A DNA stretch of 64,000 nucleotides, from the NCBI GenBank assembly GCA_028875725.1, contig JAPPCR010000006.1:1929786-1993785 (forward strand), read 5' to 3'. The notes beneath the pieces were generated by a model. It was not told the origin of the DNA. It worked only from the letters and a program-made list of their open reading frames with translations, and made no database searches. This document shows positions 20,423-29,279 of this stretch, one piece after another. Position 1 is the stretch's first letter. The number at the start of each line of letters is the position of its first letter. Both the position numbers and the translations under genes were made by a program. The stretch comes from Acidobacteriota bacterium (GTDB taxonomy: Bacteria; Acidobacteriota; Thermoanaerobaculia; Multivoradales; Multivoraceae).

Positions 20423-21181
20423 ATGCCGCCGCAGCTCTCGATCGTCGCCCCGGTGTACAACGAGGCGGGCAACCTGGAACGCCTCGTGGCGGAGACGCAC
20501 GACGCGATGACGTCGGCTGGCCTCGACTACGAGTTGATCCTGGTTGACGACCGCAGCACCGACGGCAGCCGCGACGTGCTCACGGAACTGGCAACGGACA
20601 ACGAGAGACTGCGGGTCCTGAGTCTCGAACGCCATGCCGGCCAGTCGGCGGCGCTGCTCGCCGGGCTGCGAGCCGCCCGGGCGCCACTCCTCGTCACGAT
20701 GGACGCCGACCTTCAGAATGACCCGGCCGACATCCCGGCGATCGTCACTCTGCTCGAGAACCACGACGTCGTCTCGGGCGTGCGGGCGAAACGCCAGGAC
20801 ACGGTGCCGCGGCGGCTGGCGAGCCGCGCCTCCAACCGGGTGCGGCGGCTCATCCTCGGCGACCCGTGCACCGACATCGGATGCGCACTCAAGGGCTACC
20901 GCTCCGCCGCTCTCGAAGACCTTCCCGCTTTCGACGGGCTTCATCGCTTTCTGCCCCTACTGGCCTTGCGACACGGCGGCAACTACGCTGAGATCCAGGT
21001 CGGACACCGTGCGCGCACGGCAGGTGCGAGCAAGTACAACATCCGGGGCCGCTTCCTGCGCGGAGTTCTGGATCTGTTCGGCGTCGCCTGGTACCGCCGA
21101 CGTGCGGTCTCCGTCACCGTCAAAGCACTGGAGCGCTCACCATGCCACCCGTCACACCCGATCTCATCTGGAAGGCTGTAG
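20423..21181 (+). CDS. GT2 glycosyltransferase, dolichyl/undecaprenyl-phosphate mannose synthase-like
   Basis: A 252-residue GT-A protein: SIVAPVYNEAGNLERLV, LILVDDRSTDGSRD (nucleotide-sugar site), LVTMDADLQNDP (DxD metal site), and CTDIGCALKGYR, typical of DPM1/ArnC-type enzymes. No C-terminal transmembrane pair is present, unlike ArnC. The following LAB_N gene starts 40 bp before this stop, so the two are translationally linked. Together they suggest lipid-linked sugar transfer for envelope glycolipid modification (inference). Confidence 0.85.
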   Translation: MPPQLSIVAPVYNEAGNLERLVAETHDAMTSAGLDYELILVDDRSTDGSRDVLTELATDNERLRVLSLERHAGQSAALLAGLRAARAPLLVTMDADLQNDPADIPAIVTLLENHDVVSGVRAKRQDTVPRRLASRASNRVRRLILGDPCTDIGCALKGYRSAALEDLPAFDGLHRFLPLLALRHGGNYAEIQVGHRARTAGASKYNIRGRFLRGVLDLFGVAWYRRRAVSVTVKALERSPCHPSHPISSGRL

Positions 21182-21426
21182 GTTTCGGAGGACAGGCCCT
21201 CTTCGGCTCTCGCTTCCTCGTTCAGTGGATTGCCACGGAGCGACGCCGCCAGAGCGTCGTTCCGACCGCCTTCTGGTACCTGAGCCTCTTCGGCGGCCTG
21301 ACCCTGCTGAGCTACGCCATCTCGATCCGTGACCCGGTGTTCATCACCGGTCAGAGTTTCGGAGTGCTCGTGTACTCGCGCAACCTCTGGTTCGTACACC
21401 GGAAGAAGGCGGACCAAGCCGACTGA
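21142..21426 (+). CDS. Lipid-A-disaccharide synthase N-terminal (LAB_N) domain membrane protein
   Basis: A 94-residue protein consisting only of the LAB_N domain: WKAVGFGGQALFGSRFLVQWIATERRRQSVVP, then ISLF-type FWYLSLFGGLTLLSYAISIRDPVFITGQSFGVLVYSRNLW. Two to three membrane helices are visible. It overlaps the glycosyltransferase by 40 bp in another frame and is probably coupled to it. Standalone LAB_N proteins usually sit beside GT2 and ArnT-type genes; their biochemical role is unsettled. Confidence 0.85.
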   Translation: MPPVTPDLIWKAVGFGGQALFGSRFLVQWIATERRRQSVVPTAFWYLSLFGGLTLLSYAISIRDPVFITGQSFGVLVYSRNLWFVHRKKADQAD

Positions 21427-21436
21427 CGCACGCGCC

Positions 21437-24400
21437 TCAGAAGCTGTACTTGATCCCGAGCTGGACGATCCGGCCATCGCCGTTCGTCGCGGTGATGACT
21501 CCATAGTCCCGGTCGCCGACGCGGTTCCCCGGCTGCGCGAAGTTCACCCGGTCGAAGACGTTGAACGCTTCCACCCGGAGTTGCAGCGATCGGTCGCCGC
21601 CGCCGATCGGGATGTGTTTGATCAGCGAAAGGTCGATCCGCTCGAAGTCCGGACCGCGGATGACGTTGCGGCGCGCGTTACCTCGACGCGTAGCCGTCTC
21701 GGCCAGGGTCAGCGGCACGAAGCACTCCGTGTTGAACCACTGGTCGACCGTCTTCGGGGCACCGCTGTTCGGGTCGCAGACCTGGTCCGGACGCGAAGTC
21801 AGGCCGCGGATGTCGTCGCCGCGAACCCGGATCGGGAACGGATAACCGGTCTGGTACTGCAGAATGCCGTTCAACTGCCAGTTGCCGAACACCCCGCGCA
21901 CGAACCCGCCCCTGTCTTCGAGCGACGGCAGGTCGTAGCCGAAGCTGAGCACGAGCCGGTGTCTGACGTCGAACAGCGCCGGGCCGCGCTCAAGCTCCAG
22001 CGCCCGGTCGATCGAACTCCGGCGCTCCAGGTCGATCGGAACGATCGGCCGCTCCTCGCCGCCGACGTTGAGACCGGAGACGTGATCCTCCGCTTCGCCG
22101 TAGGTGTACGAGAAGAGGAAGTTCAGCCCTCGGGTCGGCCGCATCCTGACGCTCGCCTGAAACGCGTCGTACCAGGACTTCGCCACGGTGAAGGTCGGCC
22201 GCACCAGGCTGAAAGCCGGGTACTGGCGCGGCCCGGCCGTCGTCTGCCCGGGTTCGACGACGCGCGGATTGACTTCCATGAAGATCGGCAGGTTGCGGCC
22301 GCGCGAGCCGACCCAACCGACCTCGAGGCCGACGTTCCGGCCGAGCTGGCGCTGGTAGGTCAGGTTGAAGTGCTGGTAGTTCGGCGTCGTGAACTCGCTG
22401 CCCCAGCCGATGAAGATGATCCCCGGCGGGAACCTCGTTGGCCCGCCCGTGAGGTTCGCGAGCGGATCGGCGAGGGTCATCTCAGTAGGCGGCGAGTTGA
22501 GCTGGACCAGCGGGTTGAACGGCGGCGCCAGAACGGAGTTCTGGAAGAAGTCGCCCTGACCCGGAATACTGTCGTGAAACAGTCCCCAGCCGAGGCGGAC
22601 GCTCGAACGACCGTTGCCCTCGGGGTCCCAGACCATCGCCAGCCGCGGCGCGAAGTTGTTCGAGTCCGTATCGTAGGTTCCCGCGGGCACGCCAGCGTCG
22701 CCCGGATAGACCAGGCCGGTGGGCGCATCGGGAAAGCGCGTCGACTGCTGGCCCGGCCGGAAACTGTTCAGCGCATCGCCGGTGTCCTCGAAGGGCTCGG
22801 CCAGTTCGTAGCGGAGACCGAAGTTCAACGTCAGCCGCGGCGACAGCCGGAACTCGTCCTGGATGTAGCCGGCGTACAGCGAGCCGTCGCCCTCGTTGAT
22901 CGAGTCGGCGCCCGGCACCGCGGTGCGGAAGAGCGCGGGAAGCCCGAGCAGGAAGTCCGCCGCGGCGCTGCCGGTGTGGGTACCCCGGAACGTGAAGTCC
23001 CCGTTCGGCCGGTTGATGAAGCCGATGAACATCTTCTCGTTGCGGTAATCGATTCCCGTCTTGATCGTGTGGCGGCCGCGCAGGATGGTCAGATCCTCCG
23101 TGAACTGCTCGACTTCGTTCTCCCGCTTGACGAACGGCTGGTTCCGGTCACCCATGCTCGAGAAACCCGAGATGGAGAACTGCGGCAGGCCGATCGCCAG
23201 TTCGTTGATGTTCGGGAGGTTGATGCCATACTCGGAGTTGGTCAGGCCGCTGGTGACCACCGGTTCCGCGTCGATCGCGCTCGTCATCACTCGCACCTGG
23301 TTGAAGACGTTCGATCCGACGGTAGCCGTGTGGGACACCATGTAGTCCTCGAGCGTGGACGCAGCAGTGTTGCCGATCGGCCGGACCGTCGGCGGCTCGA
23401 AGCGGTCCGAGGTGCTCCTGAGCGCCCGCACCAGCACGTTCTGCGAGTCGGCGATCCGGAAGTCCAGGCGGAACCCGAACTGGTCACGGTCGTCCGTCAC
23501 GTCGGGCGACACGATGTACCGACTGCCCACGTTCGGAAGCGGCATGAACTCACTGATCAGCCTGGTTGCGATCGGGCTTAGACGGTCGGCCGGGATCACG
23601 TTGCCCGGGAAGGGTTCCCCGGTCATCGGGTCCATGATCGTCGATCCGCCGGAGAAGTCCCCCATCCGCTCCGCGGCAGACATCACGGCGATGTTCTGGG
23701 TCGTCCCGCGCGTGTTCCGGAACCCCTCGTAGTAGCCGAACCCGAAGAGCCGGTCGGAGATCATCGGACCGCCGATCGTGCCGCCGAACTGATCCTGCGC
23801 CAGCGTCGGCTTCTCCTGGTCGGGCGGCGAGAAGTAGTTCCGGGACTCCAGCGAGTCGTCGCGGTTGAACTCCCAGATGCTCCCCTGCAGGCTGTTGCTG
23901 CCCGACTTCGTCACCACGTTGACGATCGATCCGGCGTTGCGGCCGAACTCCGCGGTGTAGGAGTGCGTCAGGATCTTGAACTCCTCGATCGCATCCGGCG
24001 GCGGCCGCACGACAAAGCCGGTATTGAACGTGTCGTTGTTGGCAGCGCCGTCGAGCAGGAAGTTGTTCGACTGGTTGCGCACGCCGTTGACGGCGAAGCC
24101 GGCGGTGACGGCGCCGAAGCCGTGGATTGCCGCGTCCGCATCCCCTCGCGCACCGCCCAGGCGAGCCGGCGGTTCGACCACGCCCGGAATCAGCGTGCCC
24201 AACTGGGTGAAGTTCCGGCCGTTGAGCGGCAACTGGACGATCTTCGCTTCATCGACGACGACGCCCAGCGTGGCGTTCGAGGTCTCGATCAGAGGCGTCT
24301 CGCCGGTTACGGTCATCGTCTCCGAGAACTCGCCGACCGAGAGCGCCATGCTGACCCGCACCGTCTCGGCCGCGGTGACCCGAACGCCTTCCTGGCTCAA

Positions 24401-24676
24401 CTGGACGAAGCCATCGAGGGCCGCGGTGACGTTGTAGTCGCCCGGTGCCAGCAGCGGCGCCGCGAAGTAGCCGTCCTGTCCGGTCATCACCAGCCGGGAC
24501 TGATTCGTAGCCACGTTCGTCACCGTCACGCTGACGCCCGGCAGGGCGCCGCCCTCGGCATCCGTGACGAAGCCGCTCAACTGTCCGGTCGCCTGCGCCC
24601 AGGCTCCCGTGGCGCAGAGTGCAAGGGCCAAGGCAAGTACCGAAACCACCCGAGTCCAACCAACCGAACTCCTCAT
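21437..24676 (-). CDS. Oar-like TonB-dependent outer-membrane receptor
   Basis: A 1079-residue protein. The frame extends 57 codons further up, but ATG 24676 is preceded by AGGAGG at optimal spacing and starts a signal peptide ending CATGAWAQ. A carboxypeptidase-regulatory-like domain follows (GQLSGFVTDAEGGALPGVSVTVTN, about 30-110). The plug domain has VVDEAKIVQLPLNGRNFTQLGTLIPGV and GSIVNVVTKSGSN. A large 22-strand-type barrel fills the rest, ending in an aromatic C-terminal residue (LGIKYSF). This CPD-plug-barrel layout is typical of Acidobacteria and Myxococcus Oar. The ligand is unknown; oligosaccharide or peptide uptake is plausible. Confidence 0.92.
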   Translation of the reverse strand: MRSSVGWTRVVSVLALALALCATGAWAQATGQLSGFVTDAEGGALPGVSVTVTNVATNQSRLVMTGQDGYFAAPLLAPGDYNVTAALDGFVQLSQEGVRVTAAETVRVSMALSVGEFSETMTVTGETPLIETSNATLGVVVDEAKIVQLPLNGRNFTQLGTLIPGVVEPPARLGGARGDADAAIHGFGAVTAGFAVNGVRNQSNNFLLDGAANNDTFNTGFVVRPPPDAIEEFKILTHSYTAEFGRNAGSIVNVVTKSGSNSLQGSIWEFNRDDSLESRNYFSPPDQEKPTLAQDQFGGTIGGPMISDRLFGFGYYEGFRNTRGTTQNIAVMSAAERMGDFSGGSTIMDPMTGEPFPGNVIPADRLSPIATRLISEFMPLPNVGSRYIVSPDVTDDRDQFGFRLDFRIADSQNVLVRALRSTSDRFEPPTVRPIGNTAASTLEDYMVSHTATVGSNVFNQVRVMTSAIDAEPVVTSGLTNSEYGINLPNINELAIGLPQFSISGFSSMGDRNQPFVKRENEVEQFTEDLTILRGRHTIKTGIDYRNEKMFIGFINRPNGDFTFRGTHTGSAAADFLLGLPALFRTAVPGADSINEGDGSLYAGYIQDEFRLSPRLTLNFGLRYELAEPFEDTGDALNSFRPGQQSTRFPDAPTGLVYPGDAGVPAGTYDTDSNNFAPRLAMVWDPEGNGRSSVRLGWGLFHDSIPGQGDFFQNSVLAPPFNPLVQLNSPPTEMTLADPLANLTGGPTRFPPGIIFIGWGSEFTTPNYQHFNLTYQRQLGRNVGLEVGWVGSRGRNLPIFMEVNPRVVEPGQTTAGPRQYPAFSLVRPTFTVAKSWYDAFQASVRMRPTRGLNFLFSYTYGEAEDHVSGLNVGGEERPIVPIDLERRSSIDRALELERGPALFDVRHRLVLSFGYDLPSLEDRGGFVRGVFGNWQLNGILQYQTGYPFPIRVRGDDIRGLTSRPDQVCDPNSGAPKTVDQWFNTECFVPLTLAETATRRGNARRNVIRGPDFERIDLSLIKHIPIGGGDRSLQLRVEAFNVFDRVNFAQPGNRVGDRDYGVITATNGDGRIVQLGIKYSF

Positions 24677-24722
24677 CAAGGCCTCCTTCCGTCGCCCCTT
24701 CCTGGGCACAACCGCGGGGCAA

Positions 24723-24760
24723 CCAAACAAAGAAAAACCGCACCGGCGGTTCGCCGCCGG
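24723..24760 (-). terminator. Hairpin plus T-run in the leader of the TonB receptor gene, possible attenuator
   Basis: CCGGCGG (24743-24749) and CCGCCGG (24754-24760) form a perfect 7-bp stem with a 4-nt loop. Read on the minus strand the stem is followed after five bases by TTTTTCTTTGTTTGG, an unusually T-rich tract for this genome. It lies 47-84 bp upstream of the receptor ATG and reads in the same direction, where no upstream gene needs terminating. An attenuator or a transcript-processing hairpin is possible; no ligand-binding fold was recognised. Confidence 0.4.
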
Positions 24761-24885
24761 AATCCAGGTGAGTGGGTCGTCAAAGGCAGCATAGCACCGG
24801 GGTGTCCGCGAGGTCCCACGGACGGTGCCTCGGCGATCTGCTACCATTTTCCCGCTTCGGCAACGGTTCTCCGTAGCCGGGGCAA

Positions 24886-25010
24886 CTCATCGAGACCGGC
24901 TGAGGGACAGGCCCGTCGACGCCGGGGCAACCACCGGGGCCTCGCAACTCCGGGTTGGTGCCAACTCCTACGGGAGTTCCGCCCTCGGGCGGGGCTTGCC
25001 GAGAGATGAG
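24886..25010 (+). ncRNA. SAM-I (S-box) riboswitch upstream of metB-like gene
   Basis: The P1 helix pairs CTCATC (24886-24891) with GATGAG (25005-25010). The conserved core is present in order: GAGGGAC (24902-24908) followed by AGGCCCGTCGA, GGCAACC (24926-24932) and GGTGCCAACTCC (24957-24968), then a P4 hairpin with CCGCCC/GGGCGG (from about 24979). These are the diagnostic S-box elements that bind S-adenosylmethionine. Downstream, GTCCCGC (25091-25097) pairs with GCGGGAC (25102-25108) with no T-tract, 32 bp before the start codon, so control may be translational. A weak -10-like TACCAT lies at 24842-24847. Confidence 0.93.
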
Positions 25011-25140
25011 TCAGGAGCCGCGCCAGCGCGGTCTCGACGCCACCTCCGGTTCACTCTCCGTAGAAGTCTTCTCGGGAGAGCGTTGAAACCGTCCCGCGCC
25101 TGCGGGACCAAACAACCCCCTTCTCGACCGGAGACTCACA

Positions 25141-26330
25141 TGACAAACAACCAAGACCCGGCGACGCGCGCCGTACGCGCGGCGCTTGCTACCGACACGC
25201 AGCACGGGGCGGTCGTTCCACCGCTCCACCTCTCGGCCAACTTCACCTTTGCCGGCCTGGACGGCAAACGTCCGTACGACTACACGCGCTCAGGCAACCC
25301 GACACGCTCCGCCCTCGCGGAGGCGCTCGCCGAGGCCGAAGGCGGTCATGGCGCTGTGGTCACCGCCTCCGGCATGGCGGCGGTAACCCTGGTGTGTCAA
25401 TCGCTCGATCCGTGCGATCGGATCGTCGCGGCCCACGACTGCTACGGAGGCACGTTCCGGCTGCTCGACCGCTGCCGGCAGCGGGGCCTGCTCGAAGTCG
25501 ACTTCGTTGATCTGACGGACACGGAATCCATGGCAGCAGCGCTTGCCTCCCGCCCGAAGCTCGTCCTGGTCGAAACGCCCAGCAACCCGCTGCTCCGGAT
25601 CACCGATCTGGAAGCCGTCTGCCGGCACGCGAAACAGGCCGGCGCGCTGGTCGTGGCCGACAACACCTTCATGTCGCCGGCGCTCCAGCGACCCATCGAG
25701 TGGGGCGCCGATGTGGTGATTCACTCGACGACGAAGTACCTGAACGGCCACAGCGACGTGATCGGCGGCGCGGTGGTGGCGGCGACTCCGGAACTCCACG
25801 AGTTCTTCGAGGAGTGGGCGAACATGATCGGCGTAGCCGGAGCGCCGTTCGACAGCTACCTGACGCTGCGCGGCCTGCGCACCCTGCACAGTCGCCTGCG
25901 CTGCCACGAGGAGAACGCACTGGCGGTGGTCGGGATGCTCCGTGAGCATCCCGCCGTCGAGCGGGTCTACCATCCGAGCCTGCCGGACCATCCCGGCCAC
26001 GACATCGCGAGCCGCCAGCAGGACGGCTTCGGCGCCATGGCGAGTTTCGACCTCCGGGGCGACACCGGCGACGTGGCCCATTTGGTCTCGCACCTGACCT
26101 GCTTCTCCTTCGCCGAGTCCCTTGGCGGCGTCGAGAGTCTGGTCTCCCATCCAGCCACGATGAGTCACGCCTCGATGACGGCGGAAGCTCGCGCCGCGGC
26201 CGGCATCAGCGACCAGCTTCTGCGACTCTCGATCGGCATCGAGAACGCCGACGATCTGGTGGCCGACCTGCACGAAGCGCTGGACGGCGTCCTGCACCGG
26301 CCTCGGTCGGCGGCTGCGGCTACGGCGTAG
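25141..26330 (+). CDS. metB: Cystathionine gamma-synthase / trans-sulfuration PLP enzyme
   Basis: A 396-residue Cys/Met-metabolism PLP enzyme. YDYTRSGNPTR and ALAEAEGG are N-terminal signatures, VVTASGMAA binds the cofactor phosphate, VVADNTF carries the pyridine-nitrogen Asp, and VIHSTTKYLNGHSDVIGG carries the Schiff-base Lys. The C-terminal SLGGVESLVSHPATMSH motif is typical. The ATG at 25141 has GGAGA upstream. The SAM-I riboswitch in its leader fixes the gene in methionine biosynthesis and favours cystathionine gamma-synthase over the gamma-lyase or O-acetylhomoserine sulfhydrylase alternatives. Confidence 0.88.
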
Positions 26331-26348
26331 CGTCGGGGCGTGGAACCC

Positions 26349-26525
26349 GCCCGAGCCGCTCCGGGGGAAGGGGTCCCGGGGGACGCTCACCCTTGGGAGG
26401 AAGACGGGAAGGGGTGGGCTCGCTGTTGTCGGCTGCGTTTCGGTTCGATGTCGGTTGCTGGGAAGGGTGTCGGGAGTCACTTGCCTCCGACCCCCCGGGA
26501 CCCCTTCCCCCGGAGCGGCTCGGGC
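26349..26525 (-). repeat. Variable-arm palindromic repeat, copy 1 (intact)
   Basis: A 177-bp element between convergent metB and ddl. The left arm 26349-26382 and right arm 26492-26525 are perfect 34-bp inverted repeats (GCCCGAGCCGCTCCGGGG... against its complement). Read on the minus strand, the 109-bp interior contains CCCGACACCCTTCCC, GCAACCGAC, AACCG, AGCGAGC and CTTCC in the same order as copy 2 at 30524-30699, so orientation is minus relative to the other copies. It begins 18 bp after the metB stop and ends 36 bp before the ddl stop. It may also act as a bidirectional terminator. Confidence 0.85.
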
Positions 26526-26561
26526 TGGACGTCTCCGGCATGCGGGCGACCCAGCATGTGG

Positions 26562-27569
26562 CTAGGTGTTGCGCGCCAGGGCCAGGCGGATCATGCGGTC
26601 GCAGAGGTGTTCGAATGAGATCCCGAAGACTGCGGCGGACTGGGGGAGGAGGCTGGTGGGGGTCATGCCCGGCAGGGTGTTGACCTCGAGGCAGGAGGGA
26701 GAGCCTGCGGCGTCAAGACGGAAGTCGACGCGGGAGAAGTCTCGGAGTTCCAGGGCCTCGTGGGCCGCCAGGGCGAGCTCGCGGAAGCGGCTCTGGAGGG
26801 CCTCGTCGATCTCGGCCGGGAAGAGCTCCTGGGCGCGACCCGGGGTGTACTTGCTGTGGAAGTCGAAGATCACGCCCGGCGCGACGATCTCCCCGACGCC
26901 CAGGGCCTGGCCGTCCAGCACGCCGACGGTGTACTCCCGCCCAGGCAGGAACTGTTCCAGGATCACCTGGTCGTCGAAGCTCAGGGCCTTGCCAACCGCC
27001 GAGTCGAGGTCGAAGAGGTCCGACATGAGGGTCAGGCCGACCGTCGAGCCCACGCGTGACGGCTTGACGATCAGGGGCAGGCCGAGTTCTTCGATCCCGG
27101 ACTGCCGGGCCGGCCAGGTCAGCCAGTCGGGGGTCGGGATGCCGGCATCACGGAAGCGACGCTTGCTCTCATCCTTGTCCATCGCCAGGCGGCTGCTCCG
27201 GGCGTCGCTGCCCGTGAAAGCGATGCCGGCCGCTTCGAGCAGCTCCTGGACTTCGCCGCCCTCGCCCTGTCGGCCGTGGAGCACGAGAAAGACGGCGTCG
27301 TGGGCGCCGAGGTCGCCCGCGACCAGCGCGGAAAGGTCTTCCCTCGCTTCCAGCTCGCGCAGCTCGGTCAGCGACGGTGGGCGGGTGCCGACCGCCCGAC
27401 CCAGGCGCTGCCGCTCCAGTTCCGCGTCCAGGGGCCCCGGTTCGATCGTGTCGAACACGGTGACGTCATGGCCACGGTCGCGGAGCGCGGCCGAAACCTG
27501 GGCCGCCCCGGCCAGGGCGACCGTCCTCTCCGGCGTCGAACCTCCGGTCAGAACTGCGATTCGCGCCAC
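26562..27569 (-). CDS. ddl: D-alanine--D-alanine ligase
   Basis: A 335-residue ATP-grasp enzyme for peptidoglycan precursor synthesis (D-Ala-D-Ala dipeptide). FLVLHGRQGEGGEVQELLEAAGIAFTGSD contains the HG-x-x-GE-G motif, MDKDESKRRF and PLIVKPSRVGSTVGLTL are ATP-grasp elements, and SRVDFRLD with CLEVNTLPGMTPTSLLPQ gives the Mg2+ and substrate site. The start is GTG 27569. The nucleotide strand runs opposite to metB and to the TPR gene, so it is probably monocistronic. Confidence 0.9.
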   Translation of the reverse strand: MARIAVLTGGSTPERTVALAGAAQVSAALRDRGHDVTVFDTIEPGPLDAELERQRLGRAVGTRPPSLTELRELEAREDLSALVAGDLGAHDAVFLVLHGRQGEGGEVQELLEAAGIAFTGSDARSSRLAMDKDESKRRFRDAGIPTPDWLTWPARQSGIEELGLPLIVKPSRVGSTVGLTLMSDLFDLDSAVGKALSFDDQVILEQFLPGREYTVGVLDGQALGVGEIVAPGVIFDFHSKYTPGRAQELFPAEIDEALQSRFRELALAAHEALELRDFSRVDFRLDAAGSPSCLEVNTLPGMTPTSLLPQSAAVFGISFEHLCDRMIRLALARNT

Positions 27570-27629
27570 GGGTCACCCACCGAGGGCGGATGCTACTGCC
27601 GATCCGCCGCCGCTGTTACTCTGAACGCC

Positions 27630-29279
27630 ATGAGGATCAGCAGACGCATCCTGCGCACCGTCATCGTCGCGTTCGCGATCCCGGCCATCGCCGTCTCAGC
27701 GGTCACGGCCGACGACGCCGGCGAGCCGCTCGCGCCGACGCTGGAGGGGCTGGGCGACCTGCACTACGCCATCACCACGTCGTCGGTGGCAGCCCAGCGC
27801 TTCTTCGACCAGGGGCTGCGCCTCGTCTATGCGTTCAACCACGCCGAGGCGATTCGGGCCTTCGAAGAAGCTTCGCGGCTCGACCCGGAAGCGCCGATGC
27901 CGCACTGGGGCAAGGCCCTGGCCCTAGGCCGCAACCTGAACGACTCGATGCCGCGCGAGCGCGAACTCCAGGCGCTGGAGAGCCTGAAGCAGGCCCAGGG
28001 CCGGAGCGACAACGCGAGCAAGCGGGAACAGGCGCTGATTGACGCGCTTGCCAGCCGCTACTCGACGGACGACGACGCCGACCGCGCGACCATGGACGCC
28101 GCCTGGGTCGAGGCGATCGGGAAGGTCGCCGAACGGTTCCCCGACGATCCGGAGCCAGCCACGCTGCACGCCGCGGCGATCATGAACACGATGCCCTGGG
28201 ACTACTGGCGCGGCGGCAAGCCGCAGCCGGGCACCCTGGTGGCGAAGGAACTCCTCGAACGGGTGATCGCCGCGCATCCCGACCACCCGGGAGCGCACCA
28301 CTACTACATCCACCTGATGGAAGCCCGGGAACCGCAGCTCGCCGAGCCGAGCGCCGACGCCCTCGGCAAGCTCATGCCGGCCGCCGGCCACCTGGTCCAC
28401 ATGCCGGCTCACATCTACATTCGCGTCGGCCGCTACGACGACGCCGTTACGTCCAACCAGCGCGCGATTGCCGCCGATGTCGACTACATCGCCCAGTGCA
28501 ACGCCCAGGGGCTATACGCGGTCGGCTACTACCCCCACAACATCCACTTCCTGTGGGCCTCCGCCACGTTCGGCGGCCGCGCCGAACTCGCGATCGAGAC
28601 TGCCGACCACCTGGCCGATGAAGTCCCGGTCGAACTCGCTCCGGCTCTCCCCTTCCTCCAGAACTACCTGGCGACGCCGCTGTTCGCGCGGGTCCGATTC
28701 GGCCGCTGGCAGGAGGTCCTCGACACGCCGCGCCCCCCCGCCGGCCAGACCTTTCAGACCGCGATGTGGCACTACGCCCAGGGCCTGGCCCTGGCCGCCG
28801 GCGGCGATCCGCGCGGAGCCAGACGACACCTCAAGGCGCTCGGCAAGCTGCGGCGGAGCACGGAACTCGCGGAGCTGAGCATTTCCTTCGCCACCGGTTC
28901 CGACCTGGTGCGACTGACCGAGCACCTGCTCGCCGGCGAGATCCAGGCGACCCGAGGCCGGATGGGCCGGGCGATCGACGAGATGCGCTCGGCCGTGACA
29001 CTCCAGGACAGTTTCCGCTACGCCGAACCGCCGTCCTTCCACTACCCCGTGCGCCAGTCCCTCGGTGCCGTGCTGCTCGAAGCCGGGCGGGCCAGCGAGG
29101 CCGAAGCCGTCTACCGCCGCGACCTGGAGCACAACCCGCACAACGGCTGGTCCCTGTTCGGCCTCGCGCAAGCGCTGCGCGCGCAGGAGCGGAACCAGGA
29201 AGCGAACGAGGTGCACAAACGCTTCGTGGAAGCGTGGCAGAGCGCCGACGTGGAACCCGAAGCGTCCGTCTTCCGCTAA
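27630..29279 (+). CDS. Secreted or periplasmic TPR protein
   Basis: A 549-residue protein starting at ATG 27630 with an N-terminal signal (about 1-27, AFAIPAIAVSAVTA). FFDQGLRLVYAFNHAEAIRAFEEASRLDPEAPMPHWG is the first TPR unit. The middle has HPDHPGAHHYYIHLMEA and HLVHMPAHIYIRVGRYDDAV, and a last TPR pair lies near residues 490-535. The HHYYIHLMEA and HMPAHIYIRVG motifs are characteristic of a TPR family widespread in Acidobacteria and marine bacteria, of unknown function. The conserved His residues suggest more than scaffolding. Its stop overlaps the hemW stop by 2 bp. Confidence 0.82.
   Translation: MRISRRILRTVIVAFAIPAIAVSAVTADDAGEPLAPTLEGLGDLHYAITTSSVAAQRFFDQGLRLVYAFNHAEAIRAFEEASRLDPEAPMPHWGKALALGRNLNDSMPRERELQALESLKQAQGRSDNASKREQALIDALASRYSTDDDADRATMDAAWVEAIGKVAERFPDDPEPATLHAAAIMNTMPWDYWRGGKPQPGTLVAKELLERVIAAHPDHPGAHHYYIHLMEAREPQLAEPSADALGKLMPAAGHLVHMPAHIYIRVGRYDDAVTSNQRAIAADVDYIAQCNAQGLYAVGYYPHNIHFLWASATFGGRAELAIETADHLADEVPVELAPALPFLQNYLATPLFARVRFGRWQEVLDTPRPPAGQTFQTAMWHYAQGLALAAGGDPRGARRHLKALGKLRRSTELAELSISFATGSDLVRLTEHLLAGEIQATRGRMGRAIDEMRSAVTLQDSFRYAEPPSFHYPVRQSLGAVLLEAGRASEAEAVYRRDLEHNPHNGWSLFGLAQALRAQERNQEANEVHKRFVEAWQSADVEPEASVFR

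Noticed and set aside
21329..23581. 750-codon open frame on the plus strand
   Set aside because: It is antisense to the TonB-dependent receptor, is rich in Arg, Val and Asp as expected for a shadow of high-GC coding, and has no domain.
26349..26525. Ordinary intrinsic terminator as full explanation of copy 1
   Set aside because: The arms are far longer than a terminator stem, the loop is over 100 nt with a conserved core, there is no T-tract, and related copies exist elsewhere in the window.
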